Assembly (NCBI RefSeq): GCF_022669155.1
Contig: NZ_JALBVB010000044.1
Location: 111,441 to 175,440, forward strand
Length of the DNA: 64,000 nucleotides
DNA from: Kineococcus sp. TRM81007
GTDB taxonomy: Bacteria; Actinomycetota; Actinomycetes; Actinomycetales; Kineococcaceae
Direction of reading: 5' to 3'
The notes beneath the pieces were generated by a model that was given only the letters and a program-made list of their open reading frames with translations, did not search any database and had not been told where the DNA came from. This document shows positions 26,095 to 34,070 of this stretch, one piece after another. The stretch's first letter is position 1; the number at the start of each line of letters is the position of its first letter. Position numbers and translations under genes: made by a program.

Positions 26095-28682
26095 CCGCCC
26101 ACCTCCGCGGGGCGCCCGGGCCGGGGCGCCGGACCCGCGGGCGCGGCACCCGCCAGCGGCAGCGCGAGCACCATCGTCAGGCCGCCGCCGGGGGTGTCCT
26201 CGGCGTCCAGCCGCCCGCCGACGGCCTCGGTCAGCCCCCGCGCCACCGCCAGGCCCAGGCCCAGGCCCAGACCGGCGCCGGAGCGGTCCCCCAGGCGCTG
26301 GAAGGGGGTGAACGCCCGCTCCTTCGCCGCCCCGGGCAGGCCGGGCCCGTGGTCGACGACGAGGAGCTGGGCGCTGCGCCGCCCCTCCTCGACGGCCACG
26401 GCCCCCACGACCTCCACCGGTGCCCCGGCGCCGTGGCGCACGGCGTTCTGCACGAGGTTCGCCACGACGCGCCGCAGCAGGCCGGGATCGGTGGACACCG
26501 CCGGCAGGTCCTCGGGGAGCTCCAGCCGGACGCGACCGGGCGGGGCCTCGGCGACGACCGCGGGCACCACCTCGTCGAGGCCGGTCGCGACGAGGTGCGG
26601 CCGCACGACGCCGCTGCGCACGCGGGTCAGGTCCAGCAGGTCGTCGATGAGCTGCTGCAGGCGGTCGGCGGACTCGGCCACCGAGGCCAGCAGCTCCGCC
26701 TCGTCCTCCGGCCGCAGGGTCAGCTCCTCGTCGCGCAGCCCGTCCACGGACGCCTTCAGCGTCGCCAGCGGGGTGCGCAGGTCGTGCGAGACGGCCGTCA
26801 GCAGCGCCCCGCGCACCGCGTCGCCCTCCTCCAGGCGGCGCACCTGCGCGGCCTCGGCGCGCAGCCGCTGCCGCTGGCGCAGCGCGGCGATCTGCGCGGC
26901 GAACGCCTCCAGCACGCGCCGGTCGCCGGCGGCCAGCAGCCGCCCGCGCAGCGCGAGGGACGCGGTGGCGTCGACGACGACCTCCGCGTCCCCCTCGGCC
27001 GGCGAGGCGCACGGCGGGTCCCCGGACGAGGCGACGCACGTCCACGGCGCGGACGGGCCGGTGCGCTCCAGCCAGGACGCCGAGGTGACGGCGAAGGTGG
27101 TGCGGGTGTGCTCCAGGGCCTCGGCGAGCGGGTCCTCGGCGGCCATGACGGTGCGGGTCAGCACGGACAGCGCCTCCGTCTCGGCGCGGCTGCGGGCGGC
27201 CTGCTCGGTGCGGCGCGCGGCGCGGTCGACCGTGCTGGAGACCGCGAGCGCCACGAGGACGAACACGCCGAGGGCGACGGCGTTGGCGGGCTGGGCGATG
27301 GTCAGCCGCCCCGTCGGCTGGGTGAAGAACCAGTTCACCGCCAGGCTCGCCACGAGCGCGGCGGCCACGGCGGGGAGCAGCCCGCCGACGAGCGCGGCGG
27401 CGACGACCACGACGAGGAACGCCATGAGGTCGGTCGAGAGGTCCTGGCGCGGGAACGTGCCCAGCAGGGCCGTCAGCACCGCCGGGCCGCCCAGCGCGAG
27501 GACCCACCCGAGCAGCCGGCGCCCGCCCGACAGCGCCGCGCGCGCCCGCGGCGGCAGCCGCAGCCCGGCGGGCTGCTCCTCGTGGGTGACGACGAGCACG
27601 TCGACCGCCCCGGCCCCGCGCACGACGGCGTCGCCCACACCGGCGCGGAACAGCGCGGCCAGCCGCCCGTGCCGGCTGGCGCCGACGACGAGCCTGCTGG
27701 CGTTGACGCCGCGGGCGAACTCCAGCAGGGCGCCGGCCACGTCGTCGCCGACGACGCGGTGGTAGCTGCCGCCGAGGGACTCCACGAGGGTGCGCTGCTC
27801 GGCCAGCCGCGCCGGGGAGGTGCGCACCAGGCCGTCGCCGCTGGCGACGTGCACGGCGTGCAGCTCACCCCCGGCGCCGCGGCCGGCGAGGCGCGCGGCC
27901 CGGCGCACCAGGGTGGAGCCCTCGGGGCCGCCGGTGAGGGCGACGACGACGCGCTCGCGCGCCGGCCAGGTCTGCTCGATGCCCTGCTGGGCGCGGTAGC
28001 GCTCCAGGCCCTCGTCGACGCGGTCGGCCAGCCACAGCAGCGCCAGCTCGCGCAGGGCGGTGAGGTTGCCGGTGCGGAAGTAGTTCGAGCGGGCCGCGTC
28101 CACCCGCCCGGCCGGGTAGACGTTGCCGTGGGAGAGCCTGCGCTGCAGCGCCTCCGGCGTCATGTCGACGAGCTGGACCTGCTCGGCGCCGCGCAGCACC
28201 GCGTCGGGCAGGGTCTCGCGCTGCTCGACGCCGGTGATGTGGGCGACGACGTCGTTGAGGGACTCCAAGTGCTGGATGTTCACCGTGGAGACCACGTCGA
28301 TCCCGGCCTCCAGCAGTTCCTGCACGTCCTGCCAGCGCTTGGCGTGGCGCGAACCGGGCGCGTTGGTGTGGGCGAGCTCGTCGACGACGGCGACCTCGGG
28401 GTGGCGGCGCAGCACCGCGTCGAGGTCCATCTCGGACAGCTCGTGGCCGCGGTGGTCGACGACGCGGCGCGGCAGCACCTGAAGGCCCTCCAGCCGCTCC
28501 GCGGTGCACCGGCGCCCGTGGGTCTCGACGACGGCCACGACGACGTCGGTGCCGCGCTCGGCGCGACGCTGCGCCTCGTCGAGCGCGGCGTAGGTCTTGC
28601 CGACGCCGGGGGCGGCTCCGAGGTAGACCCGCAGCCGGCCCCGGCGGTGCTCGTCGGGGTGCTCCCCGGGCCGTTGCTCCAC
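26091..28682 (-). CDS. kdpD: KdpD sensor histidine kinase
   Basis: 863 residues with the full KdpD layout. The N-terminal KdpD domain (about 15-220) has LGAAPGVGKT and DELAHTNAPGSRH; a universal-stress-like domain follows (about 245-365); four membrane helices lie at about 390-490; a GAF-like region and the kinase core with His633 in HDLRTPLATLK complete it. The GTG at 28682 follows CATCAT by six bases, a possible leaderless start. It senses potassium or turgor; the expected kdpFABC operon is not adjacent. Confidence 0.95.
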   Translation of the reverse strand: MEQRPGEHPDEHRRGRLRVYLGAAPGVGKTYAALDEAQRRAERGTDVVVAVVETHGRRCTAERLEGLQVLPRRVVDHRGHELSEMDLDAVLRRHPEVAVVDELAHTNAPGSRHAKRWQDVQELLEAGIDVVSTVNIQHLESLNDVVAHITGVEQRETLPDAVLRGAEQVQLVDMTPEALQRRLSHGNVYPAGRVDAARSNYFRTGNLTALRELALLWLADRVDEGLERYRAQQGIEQTWPARERVVVALTGGPEGSTLVRRAARLAGRGAGGELHAVHVASGDGLVRTSPARLAEQRTLVESLGGSYHRVVGDDVAGALLEFARGVNASRLVVGASRHGRLAALFRAGVGDAVVRGAGAVDVLVVTHEEQPAGLRLPPRARAALSGGRRLLGWVLALGGPAVLTALLGTFPRQDLSTDLMAFLVVVVAAALVGGLLPAVAAALVASLAVNWFFTQPTGRLTIAQPANAVALGVFVLVALAVSSTVDRAARRTEQAARSRAETEALSVLTRTVMAAEDPLAEALEHTRTTFAVTSASWLERTGPSAPWTCVASSGDPPCASPAEGDAEVVVDATASLALRGRLLAAGDRRVLEAFAAQIAALRQRQRLRAEAAQVRRLEEGDAVRGALLTAVSHDLRTPLATLKASVDGLRDEELTLRPEDEAELLASVAESADRLQQLIDDLLDLTRVRSGVVRPHLVATGLDEVVPAVVAEAPPGRVRLELPEDLPAVSTDPGLLRRVVANLVQNAVRHGAGAPVEVVGAVAVEEGRRSAQLLVVDHGPGLPGAAKERAFTPFQRLGDRSGAGLGLGLGLAVARGLTEAVGGRLDAEDTPGGGLTMVLALPLAGAAPAGPAPRPGRPAEVGG

Positions 28683-28779
28683 CCGATGATGATGGCTCAG
28701 ACAGCCCGGTGACCCGCGCCCGCCGGGGGCGGGAGCGACGACGCGGGAGCCGCGCCCTCGACGTGCGGGCCGGTTCGCG

Positions 28780-28785
28780 TTGACA
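28780..28785 (+). promoter_or_regulatory. -35 element upstream of the cellulase gene
   Basis: TTGACA at 28780-28785 is a consensus -35 hexamer 37 bases upstream of the LacI-type box. No good -10 hexamer lies at 17-18 bases, so activity may be low or the box may define a different promoter. Confidence 0.4.
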
Positions 28786-28821
28786 ACGCGGCCACTGCGA
28801 GGTGACTCTGTCCGCGCGCTG

Positions 28822-28835
28822 TGAGAGCGCTCTCA
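28822..28835. promoter_or_regulatory. LacI/CebR-type operator TGAGAGCGCTCTCA
   Basis: A perfect 14-base palindrome 15 bases upstream of the cellulase start. It differs at two symmetric positions from the CebR/CelR cellulose-regulator box TGGGAGCGCTCCCA of Streptomyces and Thermobifida. A LacI-family repressor released by a cello-oligosaccharide is the likely regulator; its gene is not in the window. Confidence 0.8.
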
Positions 28836-28850
28836 ACGAGGAGGGACCAC

Positions 28851-31244
28851 GTGCCGATGCACCCCGCGCGCAAGCGACGCGCCCGCGCACTGACCGCGGC
28901 CACCGCGCTGCTCGCCCCGGTGAGCCTGCTGCTCACCCCGACCGCGGCCCACGCCGCCGACCAGATCGTCAACGGCGCCTTCGACCAGGGCACCACGGGC
29001 TGGACGATCTACCCGAACCCTTCCGTCCAGGACGGCGCCGGCTGCGCCACCGTGCCCGCCTCCACCGCCGCCTACGGCGCGGCGATCCAGCAGGAGATCC
29101 CGCTCGTGGCCGGGGAGAGCTACAAGCTCACCTTCCGCGCCCGCACCACCCCCGCCACCGAGGGGCCGGTGCGCGTCGTCGTGCAGGGCGGCGCCGACGT
29201 GAACCACCAGCAGTTCTTGCCGGCCGACAAGCCCGCCTTCGCCTCGGCGTTCGGCACCCACGAGTACTACTTCACGGCCGAGCGCGACTACCCGAACGCC
29301 CAGCTGGCCTTCCAGCAGGACGTCGTCAACCCCGTCGGGTACACGCTGTGCGTGGACGACGTGGTGCTGGAGGGCGGAGCCGAGCGGCCGCCGTACGTGC
29401 CCGAGACCGGCCCGCGCGTGCGCGTGAACCAGGAGACGTACCTGCCGGACGGCCCCAAGGGCGCCACGCTGGTCACCGACGCCACCACGTCCCTGCCGTG
29501 GGAGCTGAAGGACGCGGCGGGCACCACCGTCGCGAAGGGGACGACGACCCCGCGCGGCGTCGACCCCACTGCGGGCCTGAACGTCCACACGATCGACTTC
29601 AGCCGCTACGCGGAGGGCGGCACGGGGTACGCGCTCGTGGCCGACGGCGAGACGAGCCACCCGTTCGACATCGGCGAGGCCGCCTGGGAGCGCCTGCGCG
29701 ACGACGCGATGACGTTCTTCTACACCAACCGCAGCGGCACCCCGATCTCCGACGAGCTCACCCCCGGCTACGGCCGGGAGGCCGGCCACGTCGGCGTGGC
29801 GCCGAACCAGGGCGACACCGCGGTGCCGTGCCAGAGCCTGGACGACGACTCGCAGGAGATCCTCGTGGCCCAGGGTGACGAGCCCTGGACGTGCGACTAC
29901 ACCACCGACGTCACCGGCGGCTGGTACGACGCGGGCGACCACGGCAAGTACGTCGTCAACGGCGGCATCGCGGTCGCGCAGCTGCTGCAGCAGTACGAGC
30001 GCAGCCTGCACGCCCCCACCGCGGACCGGGGTGCGCTCGCCGACGGCACCCTGCGCATCCCCGAGGCCGGCAACGGCGTCCCGGACGTCCTCGACGAGGC
30101 GCGCTGGGAGCTGGAGTGGTTCCTGAAGATGCAGGTGCAGCCGGGCCGCCCCCTGGAGGGGATGGTGTTCCACAAGGTCGCCGACGTCGACTGGACCGGC
30201 CTGCCGCTGGACCCGGCCGCCGACCCGCAGCCGCGCGTGCTGTACCGGCCCTCCACCGCTGCGACGCTGAACGTCGCGGCGACCGCCGCGCAGGGCGCGC
30301 GCCTCTTCGCGGAGTTCGACCCGGCGTTCTCCGAGCGCCTGCTCGCCGCGGCCCGCACCGCCTACGCGGCAGCGCGGGCGAACCCGGAGCTGTACGCCCC
30401 GGCGCCCGACGCGACGCTCGACCCGAACCCGGGCAGCGGCCCGTACGACGACGACGACGTGTCCGACGAGTTCTACTGGGCGGCCGCAGAGCTGTACCTG
30501 ACCACGGGTGAGCCGCAGTTCCGCAAGGACGTGCTGCGCTCCCCCGTGCACACCGCCGACGTCTTCCCGGCCGGCGGCTTCGACTGGGGCCACGTGGGGG
30601 CCCTGGGCCGCCTGGACCTGGCCACCGTGCCCAGCCGGCTGGGCAAGCACGAGCTGCGGCAGGTGCGGCGCTCGGTGACCGAGGCGGCCGACCGCCTCCT
30701 GGCCGCCCAGGCGACCCAGCCGTTCGGGCAGGCCTACGCCCCCGAGGACGGCCAGTACGCCTGGGGGTCGAACGCGCAGATCCTGTCGAACCTGCAGGTC
30801 CTGGGCACCGCGTTCGACCTGACGGGGAAGGACGCCTACCGCGACGGCGTGGTCCGCAGCACGGACTACCTGCTCGGGCGCAACGCGCTGAACAACTCCT
30901 ACATCACCGGCTACGGGGACGTGTTCTCGCGGAACCAGCACTCGCGGATGTACGCGAACCAGCTGGACCCGGCGTCGCCGAACCCGCCGGCGGGCACGGT
31001 GGCCGGCGGGCCGTACTCGCCCACCGCCACCAGCGGTGACCCGATCACCGCGGCGCTGTTCCCCGACGGCTGCGTGGCGCAGTTCTGCTACGTCGACGAC
31101 ATCGGCTCGTGGTCGACCAACGAGATCACGATCAACTGGAACGCGCCGATGGCGTGGGTGGCGTCCTTCGTGGCCGACCAGGACTCCGGGTGCGACGCCG
31201 GGCGCGGTCACGGGCGCGGGCACGGCGGCGGCCACCGCGGCTGA
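28851..31244 (+). CDS. Secreted GH9 cellulase with N-terminal CBM4/9-like module
   Basis: 797 residues. A basic, twin-Arg-poor signal peptide ends at ...AHA (about 36). A carbohydrate-binding module of the CBM4_9 type follows (about 37-170, beginning DQIVNGAFDQGTTGW), then an immunoglobulin-like CelD_N domain (about 185-275) and the GH9 catalytic barrel. Catalytic Asp360/Asp363 are in GGWYDAGDHGKY and the acid Glu758 in STNEITINWNAP. The C-terminal tail is rich in Gly, His and Arg. GTG at 28851 follows GAGGGA. It cleaves beta-1,4-glucans outside the cell. Confidence 0.93.
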   Translation: MPMHPARKRRARALTAATALLAPVSLLLTPTAAHAADQIVNGAFDQGTTGWTIYPNPSVQDGAGCATVPASTAAYGAAIQQEIPLVAGESYKLTFRARTTPATEGPVRVVVQGGADVNHQQFLPADKPAFASAFGTHEYYFTAERDYPNAQLAFQQDVVNPVGYTLCVDDVVLEGGAERPPYVPETGPRVRVNQETYLPDGPKGATLVTDATTSLPWELKDAAGTTVAKGTTTPRGVDPTAGLNVHTIDFSRYAEGGTGYALVADGETSHPFDIGEAAWERLRDDAMTFFYTNRSGTPISDELTPGYGREAGHVGVAPNQGDTAVPCQSLDDDSQEILVAQGDEPWTCDYTTDVTGGWYDAGDHGKYVVNGGIAVAQLLQQYERSLHAPTADRGALADGTLRIPEAGNGVPDVLDEARWELEWFLKMQVQPGRPLEGMVFHKVADVDWTGLPLDPAADPQPRVLYRPSTAATLNVAATAAQGARLFAEFDPAFSERLLAAARTAYAAARANPELYAPAPDATLDPNPGSGPYDDDDVSDEFYWAAAELYLTTGEPQFRKDVLRSPVHTADVFPAGGFDWGHVGALGRLDLATVPSRLGKHELRQVRRSVTEAADRLLAAQATQPFGQAYAPEDGQYAWGSNAQILSNLQVLGTAFDLTGKDAYRDGVVRSTDYLLGRNALNNSYITGYGDVFSRNQHSRMYANQLDPASPNPPAGTVAGGPYSPTATSGDPITAALFPDGCVAQFCYVDDIGSWSTNEITINWNAPMAWVASFVADQDSGCDAGRGHGRGHGGGHRG

Positions 31245-31264
31245 ACCCGGCCCCACCCCGCGAC

Positions 31265-31303
31265 GCGCCCCGTCGCCCGGCACCGTGCCGGGCGGCGGGG
31301 CGC
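31265..31303. terminator. Strong hairpin after the cellulase gene
   Basis: An 18-base stem with one G-T wobble and a three-base loop follows the cellulase stop by 20 bases. There is no T-run, which is usual for actinobacterial terminators. It also precedes the MarR remnant stop on the other strand, so it could work both ways. Confidence 0.7.
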
Positions 31304-31309
31304 CGCGCG

Positions 31310-31615
31310 TCAGGGACCCTCGGGGCGCCGCTCGCCGAGAGCGGCGGTGCAGGCGGCGAGGTCCTGGCGCAGCCGGTGCTGCCCGGTGCTCCCGAGGGGT
31401 TCCAGCATCCGCCGTTCCACCGCGCGCACGGCGGCGCTCGCCGAGCGCAGCAGTTCGCGCCCGTCCGCGGTCAGCTCGGCGGGCAGCGCCCGGCCGTGCG
31501 GGGCGGTGCCGGGGCGGGTGACCAGCCCTCGCTCCTCCAGGCCGCGCAGCACACCGTTCGTGGCCTGGCGGGTGACGAACGCCCCGCGCGCCAGCTCGGC
31601 GTTGGACAGCCCCGG
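31310..31615 (-). pseudogene. MarR-family regulator remnant, 5' end deleted
   Basis: The frame encodes the helix-turn-helix and C-terminus of a MarR regulator: PGLSNAELARGAFVTRQATN, then GLEERGLVTRP and a final dimer helix. About 50 residues that should precede PGLSN, including the start, are gone. Upstream of 31615 the sequence instead becomes the 3' part of a VOC-fold gene on the other strand. The remaining frame still ends at a normal TGA (31310-31312). Confidence 0.75.
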
Positions 31616-31784
31616 CCTCGGCGTCGCGCTGTGGCTGCGCGCCGACGACGCGCAAGAGCTGCACGACGACCTGGCCGCCGCCGGCACACCGATCCTCAGC
31701 ACCCCGGTCGACGGACCGTTCGGGCGCACCTTCACCTTCGCCGACCCCGACGGCTACGCCGTCACGGTCCACGACGGCGCCTGA
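31611..31784 (+). pseudogene. VOC/glyoxalase-fold protein remnant, 5' end deleted
   Basis: The frame reads PGLGVALWLRADDAQELHDDLAAAG to DPDGYAVTVHDGA, the C-terminal beta-alpha-beta unit of a VOC-superfamily protein with the metal-region Asp-Pro-Asp-Gly turn. The first ~60-80 residues and the start codon are missing. It abuts the MarR remnant head to head, so one deletion removed both 5' ends and the shared promoter. Confidence 0.75.
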
Positions 31785-31866
31785 GCGCGGCGGGGCCCGA
31801 CGATGAGTTCTCGCACCCGCGCCGGTCCCAGGGGCACGTGGTGGCGCAGGAGACGGAGGAGCAGCG

Positions 31867-32499
31867 ATGAGGATCGTCGTCAGCGAGTTCAGCAGCCTGG
31901 ACGGCGTCGTGCAGGCCCCGGGCGGGGCGGAGGAGGACACCGAGGGCGGTTTCACCCACGGCGGCTGGTCGATGCCGTACTTCGACCCCGAGGTGCTGGG
32001 CGGGGCGATCGACGCCCTCATGGGCGAGACGGAGGCGCTGCTGTTCGGCGCCCGCACCTGGCGGGCCATGGCCGCCGCCTGGCCCGAGCGCGGCGGGGAC
32101 GGTGACGGGTTCACCGACCGCATGAACTCGATCCCCAAGCACGTCGCCTCGCGCACCCTCACCGCCGCGGACCTGACGTGGCGGGGCTCCGCCCTGCTGC
32201 CGGCCGACGACGCGATCGGCGCGGTGCGCCGGTTGCGCGAGGACAGCGGCGCCGGTGCCGGTGGCGTCCTGCAGGTGATGGGCAGCGCCTCGCTGGCCAC
32301 CCAGCTGGCCGAGCACGACCTCGTCGACGAGTACCAGCTCGCGCTGGAGCCGGTCCTGCTGGGCGGCGGCAAGGGGGTCTTCCCCGCCGACGGGCGCGCG
32401 CGGCCGCTGGAGCTGGTGTCCGCGACGACGAGCCCCACCGGCGTGCTGGTGTGCCGCTACCGGGTGGTGCGCGACGGGGCCGCGCCCGGCGGAGCGTGA
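31867..32499 (+). CDS. Dihydrofolate reductase/RibD C-terminal domain protein
   Basis: 210 residues. SEFSSLDGVVQAPGG, LLFGARTWRAMA and LQVMGSASLATQL define the RibD-C/DHFR-like fold used by many uncharacterised NADPH reductases. ATG at 31867 follows GGAGGAG. It lies 82 bases after the VOC remnant and may have been co-transcribed with that gene before the deletion. Substrate unknown. Confidence 0.88.
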   Translation: MRIVVSEFSSLDGVVQAPGGAEEDTEGGFTHGGWSMPYFDPEVLGGAIDALMGETEALLFGARTWRAMAAAWPERGGDGDGFTDRMNSIPKHVASRTLTAADLTWRGSALLPADDAIGAVRRLREDSGAGAGGVLQVMGSASLATQLAEHDLVDEYQLALEPVLLGGGKGVFPADGRARPLELVSATTSPTGVLVCRYRVVRDGAAPGGA

Positions 32500-32660
32500 C
32501 GACGTCTCCGTCACCCGCGCGCCCGGAGGTCCACCGGACGGTCGACCCCCGGTTCACCCCCGTCGGCCGGCGCCCCCGCCCGTCGAGCGATCCGCGGCGC
32601 GCCGCCGATCGCCAGCCTGGACGCGTCAGCGGGTTCGCGACGACGACGGGGGTGGGAACG

Positions 32661-34064
32661 GTGCCGGTGGTCCAGGTGCGGGGGCTGCACGAGGAGTACG
32701 GCTCGAGGGTGGCGGTGGACGACGTCGACCTGTCCGTGGAGGAGGGGGAGGTGTTCGGGGTCCTGGGCCCCAACGGGGCGGGCAAGACCACGACGGTGGA
32801 GTGCCTGCTGGGGCTGCGCAGTCCCGACCGCGGCAGCGTGCGCGTCCTCGGCCTGGACCCGGTGCGCGAGCGCGCCGAGGTGGTCCAGCGGGTCGGGGCC
32901 CAGCTGCAGGCCAGCCGGGTGCAGCCGCGGCTGCGGGTGGCGGAGGTGCTCGCGCTGTACGCGTCCTTCTACGCGCACCCGGCCGACTGGCGGGAGGTGC
33001 TGGAGCGGGTGGGTCTGGCGGGTGCGGAGCGCACCGCGTTCGGCGAGCTGTCCGGCGGTCAGCAGCAGCGCGTCCCCGTCGCGCTCGCCCTGCTGGGCCG
33101 GTCCGAGGTGGTCGTCCTCGACGAGCTGACCACCGGGCTGGACCCCGCGGCCAGGCGCGGGGTGTGGCAGCTGGTGCGGGAGGTCAACCGCGGCGGGACC
33201 ACCGTGGTGCTGGTCAGCCACCAGATGGACGAGGTGGCGCACCTGTGCGACCGCGTCGCCGTCCTCGCCCGGGGGCGTGTGCGCGCCACGGGCACCCCGG
33301 ACGAGCTCACCGCCGCCGGCGCTGACGACGGCGCCGGGCACAGCCTCGCCTTCCGCCCCCTGCCACCGGTGGACCACGGTGTCCTGGAGGCCCTGCCCGC
33401 CGTCCGGTCGGTGCGCCGCGACGGTGACCGGTGGACCGTGCCCGGCACGGCACGGCACGGCACGGCACGGCACGGCACGGCACGGCACGGCACGGCAACC
33501 GTGGCGCAGGCGGTGCTGGCCGACCCCGGCCCCCCGGACGTCGTCCTGCTCCAGGTGCTCCGGCTGGTCGCCCGGGGGACCGGCAACCGGGGGTGCGGGG
33601 CCCTTGACGCCGGGCACCGCCCGGGGTTCTCCTCGCAGCAGGGAGGGGTCGTGGACGACGGGTGCGGCGGTGCGCGGCGCGGCCCGAGCCTGCTGCCCAC
33701 CACCTGGGGGGCGGCCTACGCGGCCACGGCACTCGCCGGTGCCGTGCGCGCGCCCGGCACGCTCCTCGCCGCCGCGGCCGTGCTGGGTGCCCTGCTGCTG
33801 GCGCTGCCGGCGCTGGCCCCGCCGGCGCTCACCGCGCACCCCCGTTCGCGTCGCGTCCTGCTGGCCGCCGCCGCCGCCGCGGCGGCCGTGGTGCCGTTCG
33901 TGGGCGGCGTCGAGGCGCTGGGGGCCGCCGGGCAGGTGGCCGCCGCGGTGCTCACCGCCGCGGGCGGCGCGCTGGCGCTGCGCGCGGCCGAGGGGGTGCA
34001 GCAGGCCCTCGACGAGACCGCACCGCACCTCCCCCGCCCCGGGTCCCCGCGCCAGGAGGCGTGA
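32661..34064 (+). CDS. ABC transporter ATPase with CGGCA-repeat tract, fused to a membrane region
   Basis: 467-residue frame. Residues 1-~240 form a DrrA-like ATPase: Walker A GPNGAGKTT (36-44), signature LSGGQQQRV, and Walker B VVVLDELTTGLDP in which the usual Pro after Glu is Leu. Residues ~261-279 are written by 11 copies of CGGCA and read as GTARH repeats. After the tract TVAQAVLADPGPPDVVLLQV keeps the expected ATPase frame, but the usual C-terminal LEDVF motif is not recognisable and the frame runs without a stop into an Ala-rich membrane region. No permease follows. A GTG at 33651 with its own GGGAGGGG may start a separate protein. Confidence 0.75.
   Translation: MPVVQVRGLHEEYGSRVAVDDVDLSVEEGEVFGVLGPNGAGKTTTVECLLGLRSPDRGSVRVLGLDPVRERAEVVQRVGAQLQASRVQPRLRVAEVLALYASFYAHPADWREVLERVGLAGAERTAFGELSGGQQQRVPVALALLGRSEVVVLDELTTGLDPAARRGVWQLVREVNRGGTTVVLVSHQMDEVAHLCDRVAVLARGRVRATGTPDELTAAGADDGAGHSLAFRPLPPVDHGVLEALPAVRSVRRDGDRWTVPGTARHGTARHGTARHGTATVAQAVLADPGPPDVVLLQVLRLVARGTGNRGCGALDAGHRPGFSSQQGGVVDDGCGGARRGPSLLPTTWGAAYAATALAGAVRAPGTLLAAAAVLGALLLALPALAPPALTAHPRSRRVLLAAAAAAAAVVPFVGGVEALGAAGQVAAAVLTAAGGALALRAAEGVQQALDETAPHLPRPGSPRQEA
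33443..33497 (+). repeat. Pentanucleotide tandem repeat (CGGCA)11 inside ABC ATPase gene
   Basis: Eleven perfect copies of CGGCA. Because the unit is five bases, each gain or loss of one copy changes the reading frame: one copy fewer leads to a TGA at 33605-33607, one more shifts into a different frame that stays open to 34125. This is the structure of a contingency (phase-variable) locus. Confidence 0.95.
33651..34064 (+). CDS. Possible separate small membrane protein, in frame with the ABC ATPase
   Basis: 137 residues if translation starts at GTG 33651, which has an exact GGGAGGGG ribosome site. Three or four Ala/Leu-rich hydrophobic segments are seen (about 25-45, 65-80 and 90-115), with no recognised family. 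It lies in the same frame as the ATPase, so it may instead be only the C-terminal part of that protein. Its stop and the stop of the convergent rhamnosidase form the palindrome TGAGGCGCCTCA (34062-34073). Confidence 0.45.
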   Translation: MDDGCGGARRGPSLLPTTWGAAYAATALAGAVRAPGTLLAAAAVLGALLLALPALAPPALTAHPRSRRVLLAAAAAAAAVVPFVGGVEALGAAGQVAAAVLTAAGGALALRAAEGVQQALDETAPHLPRPGSPRQEA

Positions 34065-34070
34065 GGCGCC

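Noticed and set aside
32500..32660. Possible gene or promoter between the RibD-like gene and ABC ATPase
   Set aside because: No open frame with a start signal and no clear -35/-10 pair in these 160 bases.
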